From NCBI GenBank assembly GCA_965242535.1, contig OZ251458.1, positions 1,116,001-1,180,000 of the forward strand: DNA of 64,000 bases, given 5' to 3'. The DNA is from VXRD01 sp965242535 (GTDB taxonomy: Bacteria > Latescibacterota > UBA2968). This document shows positions 7,669-16,611 of the stretch, in pieces. The position numbers were made by a program, and so were the translations under genes. The notes beneath the pieces are model-generated. The model searched no databases. It saw only the letters and a program-made list of their open reading frames with translations, and had not been told where the DNA came from. The stretch's first letter is position 1; every line of letters starts with the position of its first letter.

Positions 7669-8703
7669 ATGACCACCATGAAAGCCGCGCTTTACAAAGG
7701 CATCCGCGAAATTGAATGGCGAGAGGTGGAATACCGGCCCCCTGCGCCTGGGTATATCACCCTCGAGACAAAAAGCTCGGGCATTTGCGGGAGCGATCTG
7801 CACAACTACTTTGGCGAGTGGCCGCCCACGTATGAACGCGCCACCGGGCACGAATTGTGCGGCACGGTGGTCGAAATCGGCGAGGACGTGACGGGCATCC
7901 AGCCCGGCGACCTCGTCACCGCCGAATGCTTTTCGCACTGCGACACATGCCACTACTGTCGCATCGGGTCATACAACCACTGCCGCAACCGCAAGTGGTT
8001 TTCGGGCGAATCGCACGGCGGGTTTGCCGAATACACCACCGCGCACGCAAACAGCGTCTTCAAGCTGCCCGATCTCACGTTTGAACAAGGTGCGTTGGTC
8101 GAACCCCTCGCGGTCGCGCATCGCGCATTGGCGCAGGCAAACGCATCGTATCGAGACCGCGTCGCCATCATCGGCGGCGGAACCATTGGTCAACTCTGCC
8201 TCGCGGTCGCCAAAGCCATCGGCGTGCGCGAAACCCTCATCACCGCCAAGTATCCCCAACAAGTTGCCCTAGCCGAAGACTTGGGCGCAGATCACGTTGT
8301 GGACATTACGACGACCGCCGTGAGGGATGTGGTCGAAGACCTCACCGATGGCATGGGGTATGACGCGGTCATCGAGACCGTGGGCACCGCGCAGAATTTC
8401 GACGATTCCATCGCCATCGCGCGCCGCCATGCCATGATCGTCCTCGTCGCCGGCTACTTCGAGCCCCTCAAAGTCGATTTGCGTTCCATCGTTTGGTCCG
8501 AAGTTGACATCACCGGATCCAACTGCTACAGCTTCAGCGGCATGCGAACCGATTTCGACATCGCCATCGACCTCATCGCCTCGGGCCGCGTGCAAGCGAC
8601 CAAACTCGTCACCCACCGCTATCCCTTCGCCGATATCGCCGAAGCCTTCCACATCGCCGCCGACAAAAAATCCGGCTCGGTCAAAGTCCACCTCGTAGAA
8701 TGA
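7669..8703 (+). CDS. Zinc-dependent alcohol/polyol dehydrogenase (medium-chain, Tdh-like)
   Basis: ATG 7669 follows aaaggaga by 6 bases; the frame extends a little further upstream without a better start. The 344-residue protein shows the full medium-chain zinc dehydrogenase pattern. The catalytic-zinc residues are in CGSDLHNYFGEW and ATGHELCG, and the four structural-zinc cysteines are in CDTCHYCRIGSYNHC. The Rossmann turn is VAIIGGGTIGQLCLA. Members oxidise secondary alcohols of polyols, amino acids or sugars with NAD(P)+ in the cytoplasm. Threonine dehydrogenase and sorbitol dehydrogenase are the closest styles, but the substrate cannot be assigned. It is a single gene with no obvious operon partner. 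Confidence 0.9.
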   Translation: MTTMKAALYKGIREIEWREVEYRPPAPGYITLETKSSGICGSDLHNYFGEWPPTYERATGHELCGTVVEIGEDVTGIQPGDLVTAECFSHCDTCHYCRIGSYNHCRNRKWFSGESHGGFAEYTTAHANSVFKLPDLTFEQGALVEPLAVAHRALAQANASYRDRVAIIGGGTIGQLCLAVAKAIGVRETLITAKYPQQVALAEDLGADHVVDITTTAVRDVVEDLTDGMGYDAVIETVGTAQNFDDSIAIARRHAMIVLVAGYFEPLKVDLRSIVWSEVDITGSNCYSFSGMRTDFDIAIDLIASGRVQATKLVTHRYPFADIAEAFHIAADKKSGSVKVHLVE

Positions 8704-8783
8704 ATGGAAATCGCCATTGCGCGAGGGTCGGGTCCAAAATACATTTTGCGAACAAAAAATGAGGCGTAGCGAAAGGAGAGGGT

Positions 8784-8873
8784 ATGGCAGATCACTTGGA
8801 AATGCGAATTAAGAGTAGAAAGAAGCACGCCGCGGCGACTCGTCCAAAGACATGGACGAGTAAGCCGTTATAG
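8784..8873 (+). CDS. Possible small basic peptide, 29 residues
   Basis: A strong site (aaaggagagg) lies right before ATG 8784. The peptide (MADHLEMRIKSRKKHAAATR...) is basic and ends at TAG 8871-8873. No homology is evident. It lies in the 281-bp gap between the dehydrogenase and the HTH gene, where I see nothing else beyond a 21-codon frame starting at 8704. The ribosome site is the only reason to list it. Confidence 0.3.
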   Translation: MADHLEMRIKSRKKHAAATRPKTWTSKPL

Positions 8874-8984
8874 GATGGATATGTTTTGGCACTATTGTAT
8901 ATCTGTATCATTCCCCGTTGTAAGACGACGGGAAAAGGTCGGGTGCATGAATGAGGATATCTATCGATCTCTGGAGGATATGCC

Positions 8985-9188
8985 ATGGGCAAGATGGGGT
9001 TTTCGCAAGAGCTTATGACCACGCACGAGGCTGCTGAAGACCTCGGCTACACCGTTCAGCACACGCGCCTGTTGATCCGCCAAGGAAAAATTGAGGCATC
9101 GAAATTTGGCAGAGATTGGCTGGTCGTGCGGGAATCCGTTGTCGAATACAAGGCGGGACAAGACAGCCGAGCGGTCGGCGGTGAATAA
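8985..9188 (+). CDS. Small helix-turn-helix protein of excisionase/MerR type (HTH_17)
   Basis: The 67-residue protein consists almost entirely of one DNA-binding domain. LMTTHEAAEDLGYTVQHTR is the recognition helix-turn-helix, and IRQGKIEASKFGRDWLVV is the wing, as in proteins annotated 'excisionase family DNA-binding'. A good ggagg site precedes ATG 8985. Such free-standing domains act as small regulators or as directionality factors of mobile elements. No integrase is nearby, so regulation of a local gene, perhaps the PhyH gene 72 bp downstream, is a guess. Confidence 0.75.
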   Translation: MGKMGFSQELMTTHEAAEDLGYTVQHTRLLIRQGKIEASKFGRDWLVVRESVVEYKAGQDSRAVGGE

Positions 9189-9260
9189 GCGCGTCGGTCG
9201 GCATAGAGAGGGATAATCTGGAACGGCGGAGTATCGCCACATTCTCATTGGGAGGCCATC

Positions 9261-10049
9261 ATGGAAGACCTCGAAACACAGCAGTACCTGTTCGACTTGC
9301 AGGGCTATCTCGTGGTTGAAAACGCCTTGAGCGCGGACGAAGTCGAAACGCTCAACGCCCTGTTTGACCAGCAACAGTTGCCGCCGCCCGGAAAAGTCCA
9401 GCGCTTTGGCAGCGCGCCAGGGGGATCGGGTTTTTTGCAATGGGGCAAGCCCTTTTGCGATCTCCTCGACCACCCGACAATCATGCCCATTTTGCGCTTC
9501 AGATTGGGCGATTGCTTTCGCCTTGACCGCATCTACGGCATGTACATGAAAGCGGGCATGAAAAGGGGGCGCCTGCACGCGGACTACGGCGCGATGTCGC
9601 CCATCGCCAACTCGGTGCAGGGCGAGTACTATCGCTTTCCCAAGCACGAGATAACCGACGGGTTCGTCGTCGTCGCGTGGAGCCTCACAGACGCCGGGCC
9701 GGATCACGGCGGGTTCTGCTGCATCCCCGGCAGTCACAAAAGCCATTACAGACTGCCGAAAAAGATCTTCGACTCGTCCGATGAATCGCCCCTCGTCATC
9801 ATCCCCCACGCGCCTGCGGGATCCGCCATTTTGTTCACCGAGGCCCTCACGCACGGCACCTCGGCTTGGCATGGCGCGCACCAGCGCCGGTCCTTGCTCT
9901 ACAAATATTGCGTGGCGCAAACCGCGTGGCGGCCCCATCGCGTACAGCCGCCGACCCATACGGCCCTGACGCCGCGCCAGCAAATCCTCTTCCGAGATCC
10001 AGCCGAACCCCATCGCCACTTCCCATCGCTTTTTGAAGGCTTTGAATAG
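9261..10049 (+). CDS. Phytanoyl-CoA dioxygenase (PhyH) family protein
   Basis: This 262-residue Fe(II)/2-oxoglutarate dioxygenase-like protein has H-x-D in RLHADYGAMSP and the distal histidine in EALTHGTSAWHGA, followed by a basic stretch (HQRRSLLYKY) that supplies the 2-oxoglutarate arginine. DHGGFCCIPGSHKSHY is the usual strand before the second half. A ggagg site lies just upstream of ATG 9261. It is only distantly similar to the PhyH protein at 4707. The substrate is unknown. It ends 16 bp before queA, so the two may share a transcript without a functional link. Confidence 0.85.
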   Translation: MEDLETQQYLFDLQGYLVVENALSADEVETLNALFDQQQLPPPGKVQRFGSAPGGSGFLQWGKPFCDLLDHPTIMPILRFRLGDCFRLDRIYGMYMKAGMKRGRLHADYGAMSPIANSVQGEYYRFPKHEITDGFVVVAWSLTDAGPDHGGFCCIPGSHKSHYRLPKKIFDSSDESPLVIIPHAPAGSAILFTEALTHGTSAWHGAHQRRSLLYKYCVAQTAWRPHRVQPPTHTALTPRQQILFRDPAEPHRHFPSLFEGFE

Positions 10050-10065
10050 GACGTGAACTCGCGCC

Positions 10066-11103
10066 GTGAAGCGTTCCGATTTTTACTATCCCCTGCCCGA
10101 ACACCTGATCGCCCAACACCCATCGCCCGAGCGCGATGGGGCGCGTTTCATGGTGGTGGATCGCGCTCAAAGGACCCTAGCCCATCGAACCTTTTGCGAC
10201 CTGCCCGAATTTTTGCGCGCGGGCGATTGTTTGGTGTTGAACGAGACGCGGGTATTTCCCGCGCGCCTGAAGGGCTATCGCCCGGGCACGGGCGGCGCAA
10301 TCGAGGTTTTGTTGTTGCGCCCGGATGGCGATTGTTGGGAAGTGATGGCGCGCCCCGCACGCCGATTGCGAATCGGGGCTCGGGTTGCATTTGAGGGATC
10401 GGACCTGATCGCCGTCGTCGAAGAGGTCTTGGATTCGGGCAACCGCCGCGTGCGCTTTGAGGGCCGAGGCGCGCTCGATGATCTGATCCAAACCCACGGG
10501 CAGGTGCCGTTGCCGCCCTATATTCGGCGGGCGGATGATATCGCGGACAAAGATCGGTATCAGACGGTTTACGCACGCGTGCGCGGCTCGGTTGCCGCCC
10601 CCACTGCGGGGCTCCATTTCACCCCGGACCTGCTCGCGCGAATCAAAGCCTTGGGCGTGGGCATTGCGCGGGTTTTGTTGCACGTCGGGCCGGGTACGTT
10701 TCGACCGGTGAAGGCAGACGATGTGCGCGATCACGACATGGACGCCGAGTTTTGGCAGGTGGACGAGGGCGCGGCGAAAACCGTCAACCAGTGTCGGGCA
10801 CGCGGGGGCCGCGTCATCGCCGTGGGCACGACATCGGTGCGGACGCTCGAATCCGCAACTGTCAAAGTCGGATCGCGTTGGCAACTGAAACCCGGTTCGG
10901 GCTGGACGCGCCTATTCATTTATCCGCCCTACGATTTCCGCATGGTGGATGGCCTGATCACCAACTTCCATTTGCCAGAATCGACATTGCTCATGCTCGC
11001 CGCCGCCTTCGCGGGCCGCGACCTCGTCCTCCACACCTACCGCGAAGCCGTGCGCGAAGCGTATCGGTTTTACAGCTACGGCGACGCGATGTTGGTGGTT
11101 TAG
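10066..11103 (+). CDS. queA: S-adenosylmethionine:tRNA ribosyltransferase-isomerase
   Basis: QueA transfers and isomerises the ribose of SAM onto preQ1 in tRNA, giving epoxyqueuosine at position 34 of GUN-anticodon tRNAs. The 345-residue product starts at GTG 10066 with the family N-terminus (KRSDFYYPLPEHLIAQHP). It also shows LNETRVFPARLKG, GTTSVRTLESA, FIYPPYDFRMVDGLITNFHLP and the C-terminal YRFYSYGDAM, all classic QueA blocks, at full length. It shows that the host makes or salvages preQ1 and uses the queuosine pathway. This matters because a TGT-fold protein occurs in the operon near 32 kb. Confidence 0.97.
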   Translation: MKRSDFYYPLPEHLIAQHPSPERDGARFMVVDRAQRTLAHRTFCDLPEFLRAGDCLVLNETRVFPARLKGYRPGTGGAIEVLLLRPDGDCWEVMARPARRLRIGARVAFEGSDLIAVVEEVLDSGNRRVRFEGRGALDDLIQTHGQVPLPPYIRRADDIADKDRYQTVYARVRGSVAAPTAGLHFTPDLLARIKALGVGIARVLLHVGPGTFRPVKADDVRDHDMDAEFWQVDEGAAKTVNQCRARGGRVIAVGTTSVRTLESATVKVGSRWQLKPGSGWTRLFIYPPYDFRMVDGLITNFHLPESTLLMLAAAFAGRDLVLHTYREAVREAYRFYSYGDAMLVV

Positions 11104-11144
11104 GATGTCCTAAGTTGCACCTCTTTTTTCCGCGGAGAGAATCG

Positions 11145-11666
11145 ATGAATTGGCGTCGCGATATTTTGGTCATACCCTGCGCGATCTTCCTTTTGGCTGG
11201 GGCGGGGATTTGCGCGCCGCATAGAGTCTATGTCTTTCTCGGTGAAACCTGCCCGGTATCGCGGCATTACACCCTAACGCTGAGAGAGTTGCACGCGGAG
11301 TACGCGGCTGAAGAACTCGAATTTATCGGGGTTTTTCCCAACCGACTTTCTACCCCAACCGCGATAGCCGCGTTCAAAGAGAAATACCTGTTGCCCTTCT
11401 CCTGCATCCGGGATTCCGCCCACACATGGGTAAAGCGTTTTGGGATCACCGTGATGCCCGAGGTCGCGGTCGTCGATTCGGCGAATGTGGCGATCTACCA
11501 GGGCCGCATCGACAACGCCTTTGCGCGCGTGGGCAGACGGCGCAGGGTCGTCACCGAGCGCGATCTCGCGGATGTCCTGAATGCCCTCCGCAACAAAACC
11601 CCGCAGGCCTTTCGCAAAACCCAAGCCATCGGTTGCTTCATCACGCCCTTGCAACGCGAGGAATAA
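11145..11666 (+). CDS. Secreted redoxin/thioredoxin-like protein with a CPVS site
   Basis: I start at ATG 11145 (aaccgcggagag-type site upstream), giving 173 residues with a signal peptide (ILVIPCAIFLLAGAGICA). The thioredoxin-fold domain has TCPVSRHYTLTLRELH, where the second cysteine of CxxC is serine, and ITVMPEVAVVD with the cis-proline. The C-terminus carries AIGCFIT, a motif common in redoxins that accompany copper monooxygenases. It ends 6 bp before the haem/copper monooxygenase gene, so the two are almost certainly an operon. Likely roles are copper or haem handling, or electron transfer outside the cytoplasm; which one is not shown. Confidence 0.75.
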   Translation: MNWRRDILVIPCAIFLLAGAGICAPHRVYVFLGETCPVSRHYTLTLRELHAEYAAEELEFIGVFPNRLSTPTAIAAFKEKYLLPFSCIRDSAHTWVKRFGITVMPEVAVVDSANVAIYQGRIDNAFARVGRRRRVVTERDLADVLNALRNKTPQAFRKTQAIGCFITPLQREE

Positions 11667-11672
11667 TCCATC

Positions 11673-13280
11673 ATGCGCGTACTTTCCCTGTCGATTCTCG
11701 CACTCGCCTGCGCCATGGCCTCGCCGCGCGCGCAAACGATCGCGTTTGGCGAACACATTTCCCCGATCATCTACAACAACTGCACATCTTGCCATCGCAC
11801 GGGTGAAATTGGGGCGATGCCCTTTACGAATTACGCCGAGGTCGCCGCGCATGCGACCATGATCAAACACGTCACGCAAAACCGCTCCATGCCGCCGTGG
11901 AAACCCGATCCCAATTACGGGCGGCACATCGGCGAGCAACTATTGACGCAAAACGAAATCGACATGATCCGCGACTGGGTCGACGCGGGATTTCCGCAAG
12001 GCGACCCCGCCCTCGAAGCGCCGCTGCCGACCTTTCCCACGGGGTCTGCGCTCGGCACGCCGGACCTCGTCTTGACGATGGCAGAACCCTTTGCCATCCG
12101 CGGGGATAACGAGGACCAGTATCAGGTCTTCGTCCTGCCGACCGGGCTGACGGAACATCGGGCTATCGCGGCGGTCGAATTTCGGCCGGGCAATCGCCAG
12201 ATCGTCCACCACGCACTCCTCGCGATCGACGTCACGGGCACGGCGCGCCGAAAAGACCTCGCAACCCCGGAATACGGGTACGAATCGTTTGGCGGTTTCG
12301 AATCTCCCATCGCCGCCCTCCTGCCCTCTTATACCCCGGGCTCGCGCCCGGTGGCGTTTCCCCAGGGCGTTGGACAGATCTTGCCCCAAAACGCGGATTT
12401 GCTCGTTCAAGTGCATTACGCGCCCTGGCCCCTCGCAGAGTCGGATCAGTCCAGCGTCAATATCTTTTTTAAGAAAGAACCCCTCGAAAGAGAGGTGGGC
12501 CTCATCGTCATCGTGCCTTTTCCGCTCGCTGACGTCAAAGCGTTTTTCGGCCTTTTTGGCGGGCGCGACATCGAGCAATACAAGGCACTCGGGGCCATTG
12601 TCGGAGACTTGGTCGATCTCCTCGCCAGCGCGGACGACTTGTTTGGCGGCGCGGTCAATCCGATGGCAAAGCTCGAGATCGACAGCCGCTTTGTCATTCC
12701 CGCACGCGAGGTCAAAACCTTTCGCGGAACGCTGACCATCGATCGGGACATCAGCCTGTTGTCCATCTACCCGCACATGCACTTGCTGGGCAAATCATGG
12801 GACGTGTACGCGGTGGATCCACAGGGCTATCGCACCGATCTCGTGCGGATTTCGGACTGGGATTTTAACTGGCAGGGCAGTTATACCTTCACGCATTTTC
12901 AGAAAATCGTCGCCGGCTCGAAAATTCACGCCGTGACCACCTATGACAACACCATCGACAATCCGCTCAATCCCAATTACCCCCCGCGCACGGTGGCATG
13001 GGGCGAAAAAACCACGGATGAAATGCTCCTCGTGGCCATGGAATACGTGCCTTACCGAGAAGGCGACGAGTACATCGCCCTCTCTCCTAGCGTGGGCTAT
13101 GCCGCGCGCATTGACTTTGACGGCGATAGGCGGGTCGATGCTACCGACTTTTTGCTGTTTGCTGGTCAGTTCGGCCTGAGCCGAGGCGACGCGGACTTCG
13201 ACCCCCGCTTTGATCTCAACCGAGACGGTCGCGTCGATTTCGCGGATTTCATCATCTTTGCCCGCTTGTTTGGAGGATAG
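11673..13280 (+). CDS. Secreted cytochrome c / copper type II ascorbate-dependent monooxygenase fusion with dockerin-like tail
   Basis: The 535-residue protein begins with a signal peptide. It continues with a one-haem cytochrome domain (haem site CTSCH near residue 37, distal Met in RSMPPWKPDP) and two copper-monooxygenase (peptidylglycine-hydroxylase-like) domains. Copper ligands are visible as IVHHALL and YPHMHLLGK, with TTDEM near the end. The C-terminal 55 residues contain two EF-hand-like calcium loops (DFDGDRRVDATDFLLF and DLNRDGRVDFADFIIF), a dockerin-like module found on surface or secreted proteins of some uncultured phyla. It probably hydroxylates an organic substrate outside the cytoplasm, with the haem domain delivering electrons to copper. 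The substrate is unknown. Confidence 0.88.
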   Translation: MRVLSLSILALACAMASPRAQTIAFGEHISPIIYNNCTSCHRTGEIGAMPFTNYAEVAAHATMIKHVTQNRSMPPWKPDPNYGRHIGEQLLTQNEIDMIRDWVDAGFPQGDPALEAPLPTFPTGSALGTPDLVLTMAEPFAIRGDNEDQYQVFVLPTGLTEHRAIAAVEFRPGNRQIVHHALLAIDVTGTARRKDLATPEYGYESFGGFESPIAALLPSYTPGSRPVAFPQGVGQILPQNADLLVQVHYAPWPLAESDQSSVNIFFKKEPLEREVGLIVIVPFPLADVKAFFGLFGGRDIEQYKALGAIVGDLVDLLASADDLFGGAVNPMAKLEIDSRFVIPAREVKTFRGTLTIDRDISLLSIYPHMHLLGKSWDVYAVDPQGYRTDLVRISDWDFNWQGSYTFTHFQKIVAGSKIHAVTTYDNTIDNPLNPNYPPRTVAWGEKTTDEMLLVAMEYVPYREGDEYIALSPSVGYAARIDFDGDRRVDATDFLLFAGQFGLSRGDADFDPRFDLNRDGRVDFADFIIFARLFGG

Positions 13281-13586
13281 GATTCGCGGATTACCCACCT
13301 CCCACCGCCGCTGTGTCCCTCGTACCACCTCCGCCCTTTGCCCTCCTCTCGTTTTTCAAGGGAGTAGGGATGGGACGGGCACGCACCGATAGGCAGGGTT
13401 GCGGACTGACCTTTGAGAGATTATTATATTTTAGGTCTGCCCACTGGATTAAGCATTCCAGTGCAGGCCCGTGCCTGTCCGTCAAGCGAGTCATTTGTTT
13501 CAAATCACTTTGAGGTGTACACCCTGTATAATCAGGTCTTGCAGGAAGACGATGTTTTTCGATTCTTTTACAAAAGGAGATAGAGC
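13281..13586. other. 306-bp intergenic region with repeat fragment and a possible -10 box
   Basis: No gene is visible. The part at 13465-13485 carries a fragment of the 'cccgtgcctgtcc' palindrome family. A perfect TATAAT lies at 13527-13532, 54 bp before the DUF3500 start, but I find no good -35 hexamer at 16-18 bp, so the promoter is tentative. An aaaggag ribosome site precedes ATG 13587. Confidence 0.4.
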
Positions 13587-14564
13587 ATGAAACTCGAGGA
13601 ACGCTATACCCAGATCAATACTGCCGAGCGCATGGCCGATGCGGCCACGGCGTTTTTGGCTTCTTTGCGGCCCGATCAGGCGGCGATGGCGCAGCGGGCG
13701 TTTGGCGATGAGAACGCGCGGAAAGACTGGCATTATATCCCCCGCGACCGCTTGGGCCTCGCGCTCAAAGACATGGAAGGCCATCAGCGCGACAAGGCGT
13801 TTGCCCTGCTCGACACGGGGTTGAGCGAACAGGCGCGCGACAAAGCCAGAACGATCATCAGCTTGGAACCCATCCTCGCCGAAGTCGAAGGCCCCAGGCG
13901 GCGGTTTCCGCGCGATCCGGATCTGTACGATCTCGTCATTTTTGGCACTCCCGGCGACGCGACGTGGAGTTGGCGGTTTGAAGGCCATCACGTTTCGGTC
14001 AACTACACGATTGTCGATGGCACGCTCGTCGCGCCCACGCCGATCTTTTTTGGCTCCAATCCCGCGCAGGTTCGGCACGGGGAGCACGAGGGCTTGCGCG
14101 CACTCAAGGAAGAAGAGGATTTGGCCCGCGATCTGCTCGCCTCGCTAGACGGGGAACAAAAGCGCGTGGCGATCATCAGTGCCAACGCCCCGGATGACAT
14201 TCTCACGCGCAACGCGCCTCGGGTCACAGACGAAGTTCAAATTGAGGGCCTGCAACTCAAGGATATGACGGTTGCCCAACGCGAGGTCGTCACCGCACTG
14301 CTCGATGTGTATGTCACGCGCCTGCCCGATACGATTGCCGAGGCCCAGCGCGCCAACCTCGTCTCGCTCGACACTGCGGCCTTTGCATGGGCAGGCGGCG
14401 TCCAGCGCGGCGAAGGCCATTACTATCGCGTGCTCGGTTCCACCTTCCTCGCCGAATACGATTGCACGCAGAATCAGGCCAATCACATCCACGCGGTGTG
14501 GCGCGATCTGACCAATGATTTTGGAGACGACATTCTCAAACAGCACTATCGCCAGAGTCATTAG
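13587..14564 (+). CDS. DUF3500 domain protein
   Basis: The 325-residue cytoplasmic-looking protein matches the DUF3500 family. It has the N-terminal AFLASLRPDQ segment, a W-H-Y-I-P block (ARKDWHYIPRDRLGLALKDM), WSWRFEGHHVSVNYTIVDG in the middle and, near the end, WAGGVQRGEGHYYRVLG followed by NQANHIHAVWRD. The conserved histidines suggest a metal or substrate site, but no activity is established for the family. No signal peptide is seen. It may be cotranscribed with the next gene, whose start lies 80 bp downstream. Confidence 0.85.
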   Translation: MKLEERYTQINTAERMADAATAFLASLRPDQAAMAQRAFGDENARKDWHYIPRDRLGLALKDMEGHQRDKAFALLDTGLSEQARDKARTIISLEPILAEVEGPRRRFPRDPDLYDLVIFGTPGDATWSWRFEGHHVSVNYTIVDGTLVAPTPIFFGSNPAQVRHGEHEGLRALKEEEDLARDLLASLDGEQKRVAIISANAPDDILTRNAPRVTDEVQIEGLQLKDMTVAQREVVTALLDVYVTRLPDTIAEAQRANLVSLDTAAFAWAGGVQRGEGHYYRVLGSTFLAEYDCTQNQANHIHAVWRDLTNDFGDDILKQHYRQSH

Positions 14565-14643
14565 GGACGGAGAGCCGCGAGAGGCAAGACAGTCGCCCGG
14601 CCCGATGGCGATTCGCATCAGACGCGGAAAGGAGAGCTACGTC

Positions 14644-15870
14644 GTGTCGGCCCGAAAAAACCGCAACATCCTTCTGGTGGTGGGCTATAATGTGTTGCTC
14701 ACTTTTGTAGGTCTCGCTCTGATCGTGCTTGCCGGAGAAGTCTATCTCCGGCTGAAGTCAACAAGGCATTTCGTCCAAGGCGTGGGTACTATTTTCAAAC
14801 CCAATAAGAAAACAGTACGTAGTACAGTTGATTTTTCGGTATCTCAATACTCCAACCGTCTCGGTTTTCTCGACCGAGAACCCATCAGTCCCGAACGCGC
14901 TGCGGCGAGTTGCCACATCGCCATGATCGGCGATTCTTTCGTCGAGGCACAGCAAGTCCCCATCGCCGACAAATTTCACGTCCGCCTTGAAGAACTCGCC
15001 GCCCGGCACCTGCCCCACTTGGACATCACCACGCAGGCTTATGGGCGAGGCGGCACCGGACAGATCAATCAACTGCCGTATTACGACGAATTTGCGCGGC
15101 ATCTGTCCCCCGAGCTCGTCGTGCTCGTTTTTGTTGATAACGACTTCCTGAACAACTCTCCGATCCTGGCCGCTTTACCTTGGCGAATCCATCCGGACCG
15201 GCAACCCTTCGTCACGGCAAAAAGGGACGCGAACGGTACCATGAAACTGCGACCACCCCACCCGGATTGGCAAATGCTCAAATTGCCCATCTTCGAATAC
15301 CTGAGTCCGCGCTCCTACTTTGTGCAAGGGTTGTACAACAAGATATCCATCTTGTTTCCATCTCAGCACAATTCTCTGATGGCCCATGTCGAACGTTTGA
15401 GTCCGTCTCTCAGGCTCAACTACGAATCGCTGTTTGATGGATGGCAACCGACGACTTGGCAAGATGTCAAGCATCAGTTAAAGAAAGAGACATTGCCGCC
15501 CCTCTGGGAGAAAGAGTTGGCGTTCACCGCCTTTGCCTTGGATCAATTCGTGGAACGCACAGACCGCGACGGGGCGCCCCTGGTCATCTTGACGATCTAC
15601 CGCATGGGCACCCGAGGCCACCCCGTCTTCGACCGTCTGAACGCCTTGGCCGAGGCCCGGGGCATTCCCGTTATCGACCAGTACGACTACATTCGCCGCC
15701 AAGGGGGCGACCCGGAAAGAGATCCGAGATGGGTACACAATGCCCACTGGAACGAACAAGGCCACCAATGGGCTGCCGAAGCCCTGCTCGAATACCTCAA
15801 AGAAAATCCGGCAGTTTGTGCGAAACCAGCGGCGCGGGTCCCTACGGCTGATGGGGGAGGCGGGGACTGA
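14644..15870 (+). CDS. Membrane-anchored SGNH hydrolase (AlgX/DltD-like acyltransferase or esterase)
   Basis: I choose GTG 14644 because aaaggag lies 9 bases upstream; the frame is open earlier but overlaps the DUF3500 gene. The 408-residue protein has one N-terminal TM anchor (ILLVVGYNVLLTFVGLALIVL) and an SGNH fold. The nucleophile block is AMIGDSFVEAQQVP, the glycine/asparagine region is YGRGGTGQINQLPYYDEF, and the Asp-His pair is in WVHNAHWNEQGHQWAA. Proteins of this layout acetylate or de-acetylate extracellular polysaccharides and often work with a membrane O-acyltransferase, which is not present here. A sugar nucleotidyltransferase follows 23 bp downstream, which fits polysaccharide work. 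Confidence 0.75.
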   Translation: MSARKNRNILLVVGYNVLLTFVGLALIVLAGEVYLRLKSTRHFVQGVGTIFKPNKKTVRSTVDFSVSQYSNRLGFLDREPISPERAAASCHIAMIGDSFVEAQQVPIADKFHVRLEELAARHLPHLDITTQAYGRGGTGQINQLPYYDEFARHLSPELVVLVFVDNDFLNNSPILAALPWRIHPDRQPFVTAKRDANGTMKLRPPHPDWQMLKLPIFEYLSPRSYFVQGLYNKISILFPSQHNSLMAHVERLSPSLRLNYESLFDGWQPTTWQDVKHQLKKETLPPLWEKELAFTAFALDQFVERTDRDGAPLVILTIYRMGTRGHPVFDRLNALAEARGIPVIDQYDYIRRQGGDPERDPRWVHNAHWNEQGHQWAAEALLEYLKENPAVCAKPAARVPTADGGGGD

Positions 15871-15893
15871 CCACTGCTTTTAGAGGTGAATCT

Positions 15894-16601
15894 ATGCAAG
15901 CCATTGTGCTATTGGCCGGCAAGGGAACGCGGATGGCGAGGGATTACGAGGGGCCGAAGCACTTGTTGCCGGTTGCGGGCAAACCCATCGTGGAGCATGC
16001 GCTGGATCGGTTGCCGGAGGAGGTGCGCGACTTGGTGTTTGTCGTGGGCGGGCCGCATGAGGAGGCGATTCGGCGGCACTTTGCCGAGGGCGCGTACCGA
16101 GGGCGGCGCATCGTGTTTTGCGTTCAGGATGAACCCTTGGGTTTGGCCCATGCGTTTCGCGTGGCGGCGCCTGTGATCGCCGGGCGATGGCTCGGGATGG
16201 TCGGCGATGATATTTTTGGCCCGCGCAGCCTTCGGGATCTCGTGCGACAACCGGGCTTGGCGGTGATTGGTTCGCGCGTTTCGCGTCCGCAAAATTTTGG
16301 GGTCTTGGTCGCGGATTCGGATGGCTTTCTCGCGCGCGCCGTCGAAAAGCCCAAAGCGTTTGTTTCCGATTTGGTTTGGAACGGGGCGATGGTGATGGAC
16401 GCGGATTTTTTCGACCTGGAGATGACGCCCTCGGCGCGCGGCGAATACGAGGTGCTCGATACGTGGATGCAGTTGATCGCAACGGGCCGAAAAATTAAAG
16501 TGATCGAGGGCGATTACTGGCTACCGATCAACGACAAGGCACAGCGCGATGCCGCAGAGCGGTTTCTCGGTAGAAATTTGGAATGTGAAACTTTTCGATG
16601 A
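15894..16601 (+). CDS. Sugar-phosphate nucleotidyltransferase (RmlA/GlmU-N-like)
   Basis: The 235-residue protein is a single nucleotidyltransferase domain without the left-handed beta-helix of GlmU. The nucleotide loop is IVLLAGKGTRM, followed by a lysine that contacts the sugar phosphate (EGPKHLLPVAGKPI). The metal Asp is in GMVGDDIFGPR, and YEVLDTWMQLIATGRKI resembles the end of RmlA-like enzymes. It should join a sugar 1-phosphate to an NTP in the cytoplasm for glycan synthesis. The sugar cannot be named. It is 23 bp after the SGNH gene and 10 bp before an esterase gene. Confidence 0.85.
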   Translation: MQAIVLLAGKGTRMARDYEGPKHLLPVAGKPIVEHALDRLPEEVRDLVFVVGGPHEEAIRRHFAEGAYRGRRIVFCVQDEPLGLAHAFRVAAPVIAGRWLGMVGDDIFGPRSLRDLVRQPGLAVIGSRVSRPQNFGVLVADSDGFLARAVEKPKAFVSDLVWNGAMVMDADFFDLEMTPSARGEYEVLDTWMQLIATGRKIKVIEGDYWLPINDKAQRDAAERFLGRNLECETFR

Positions 16602-16611
16602 GGAGTTTTCC

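Noticed and set aside
10752..11144. N-terminal extension of the redoxin gene into queA
   Set aside because: It overlaps queA in another frame; the signal peptide begins at ATG 11145.
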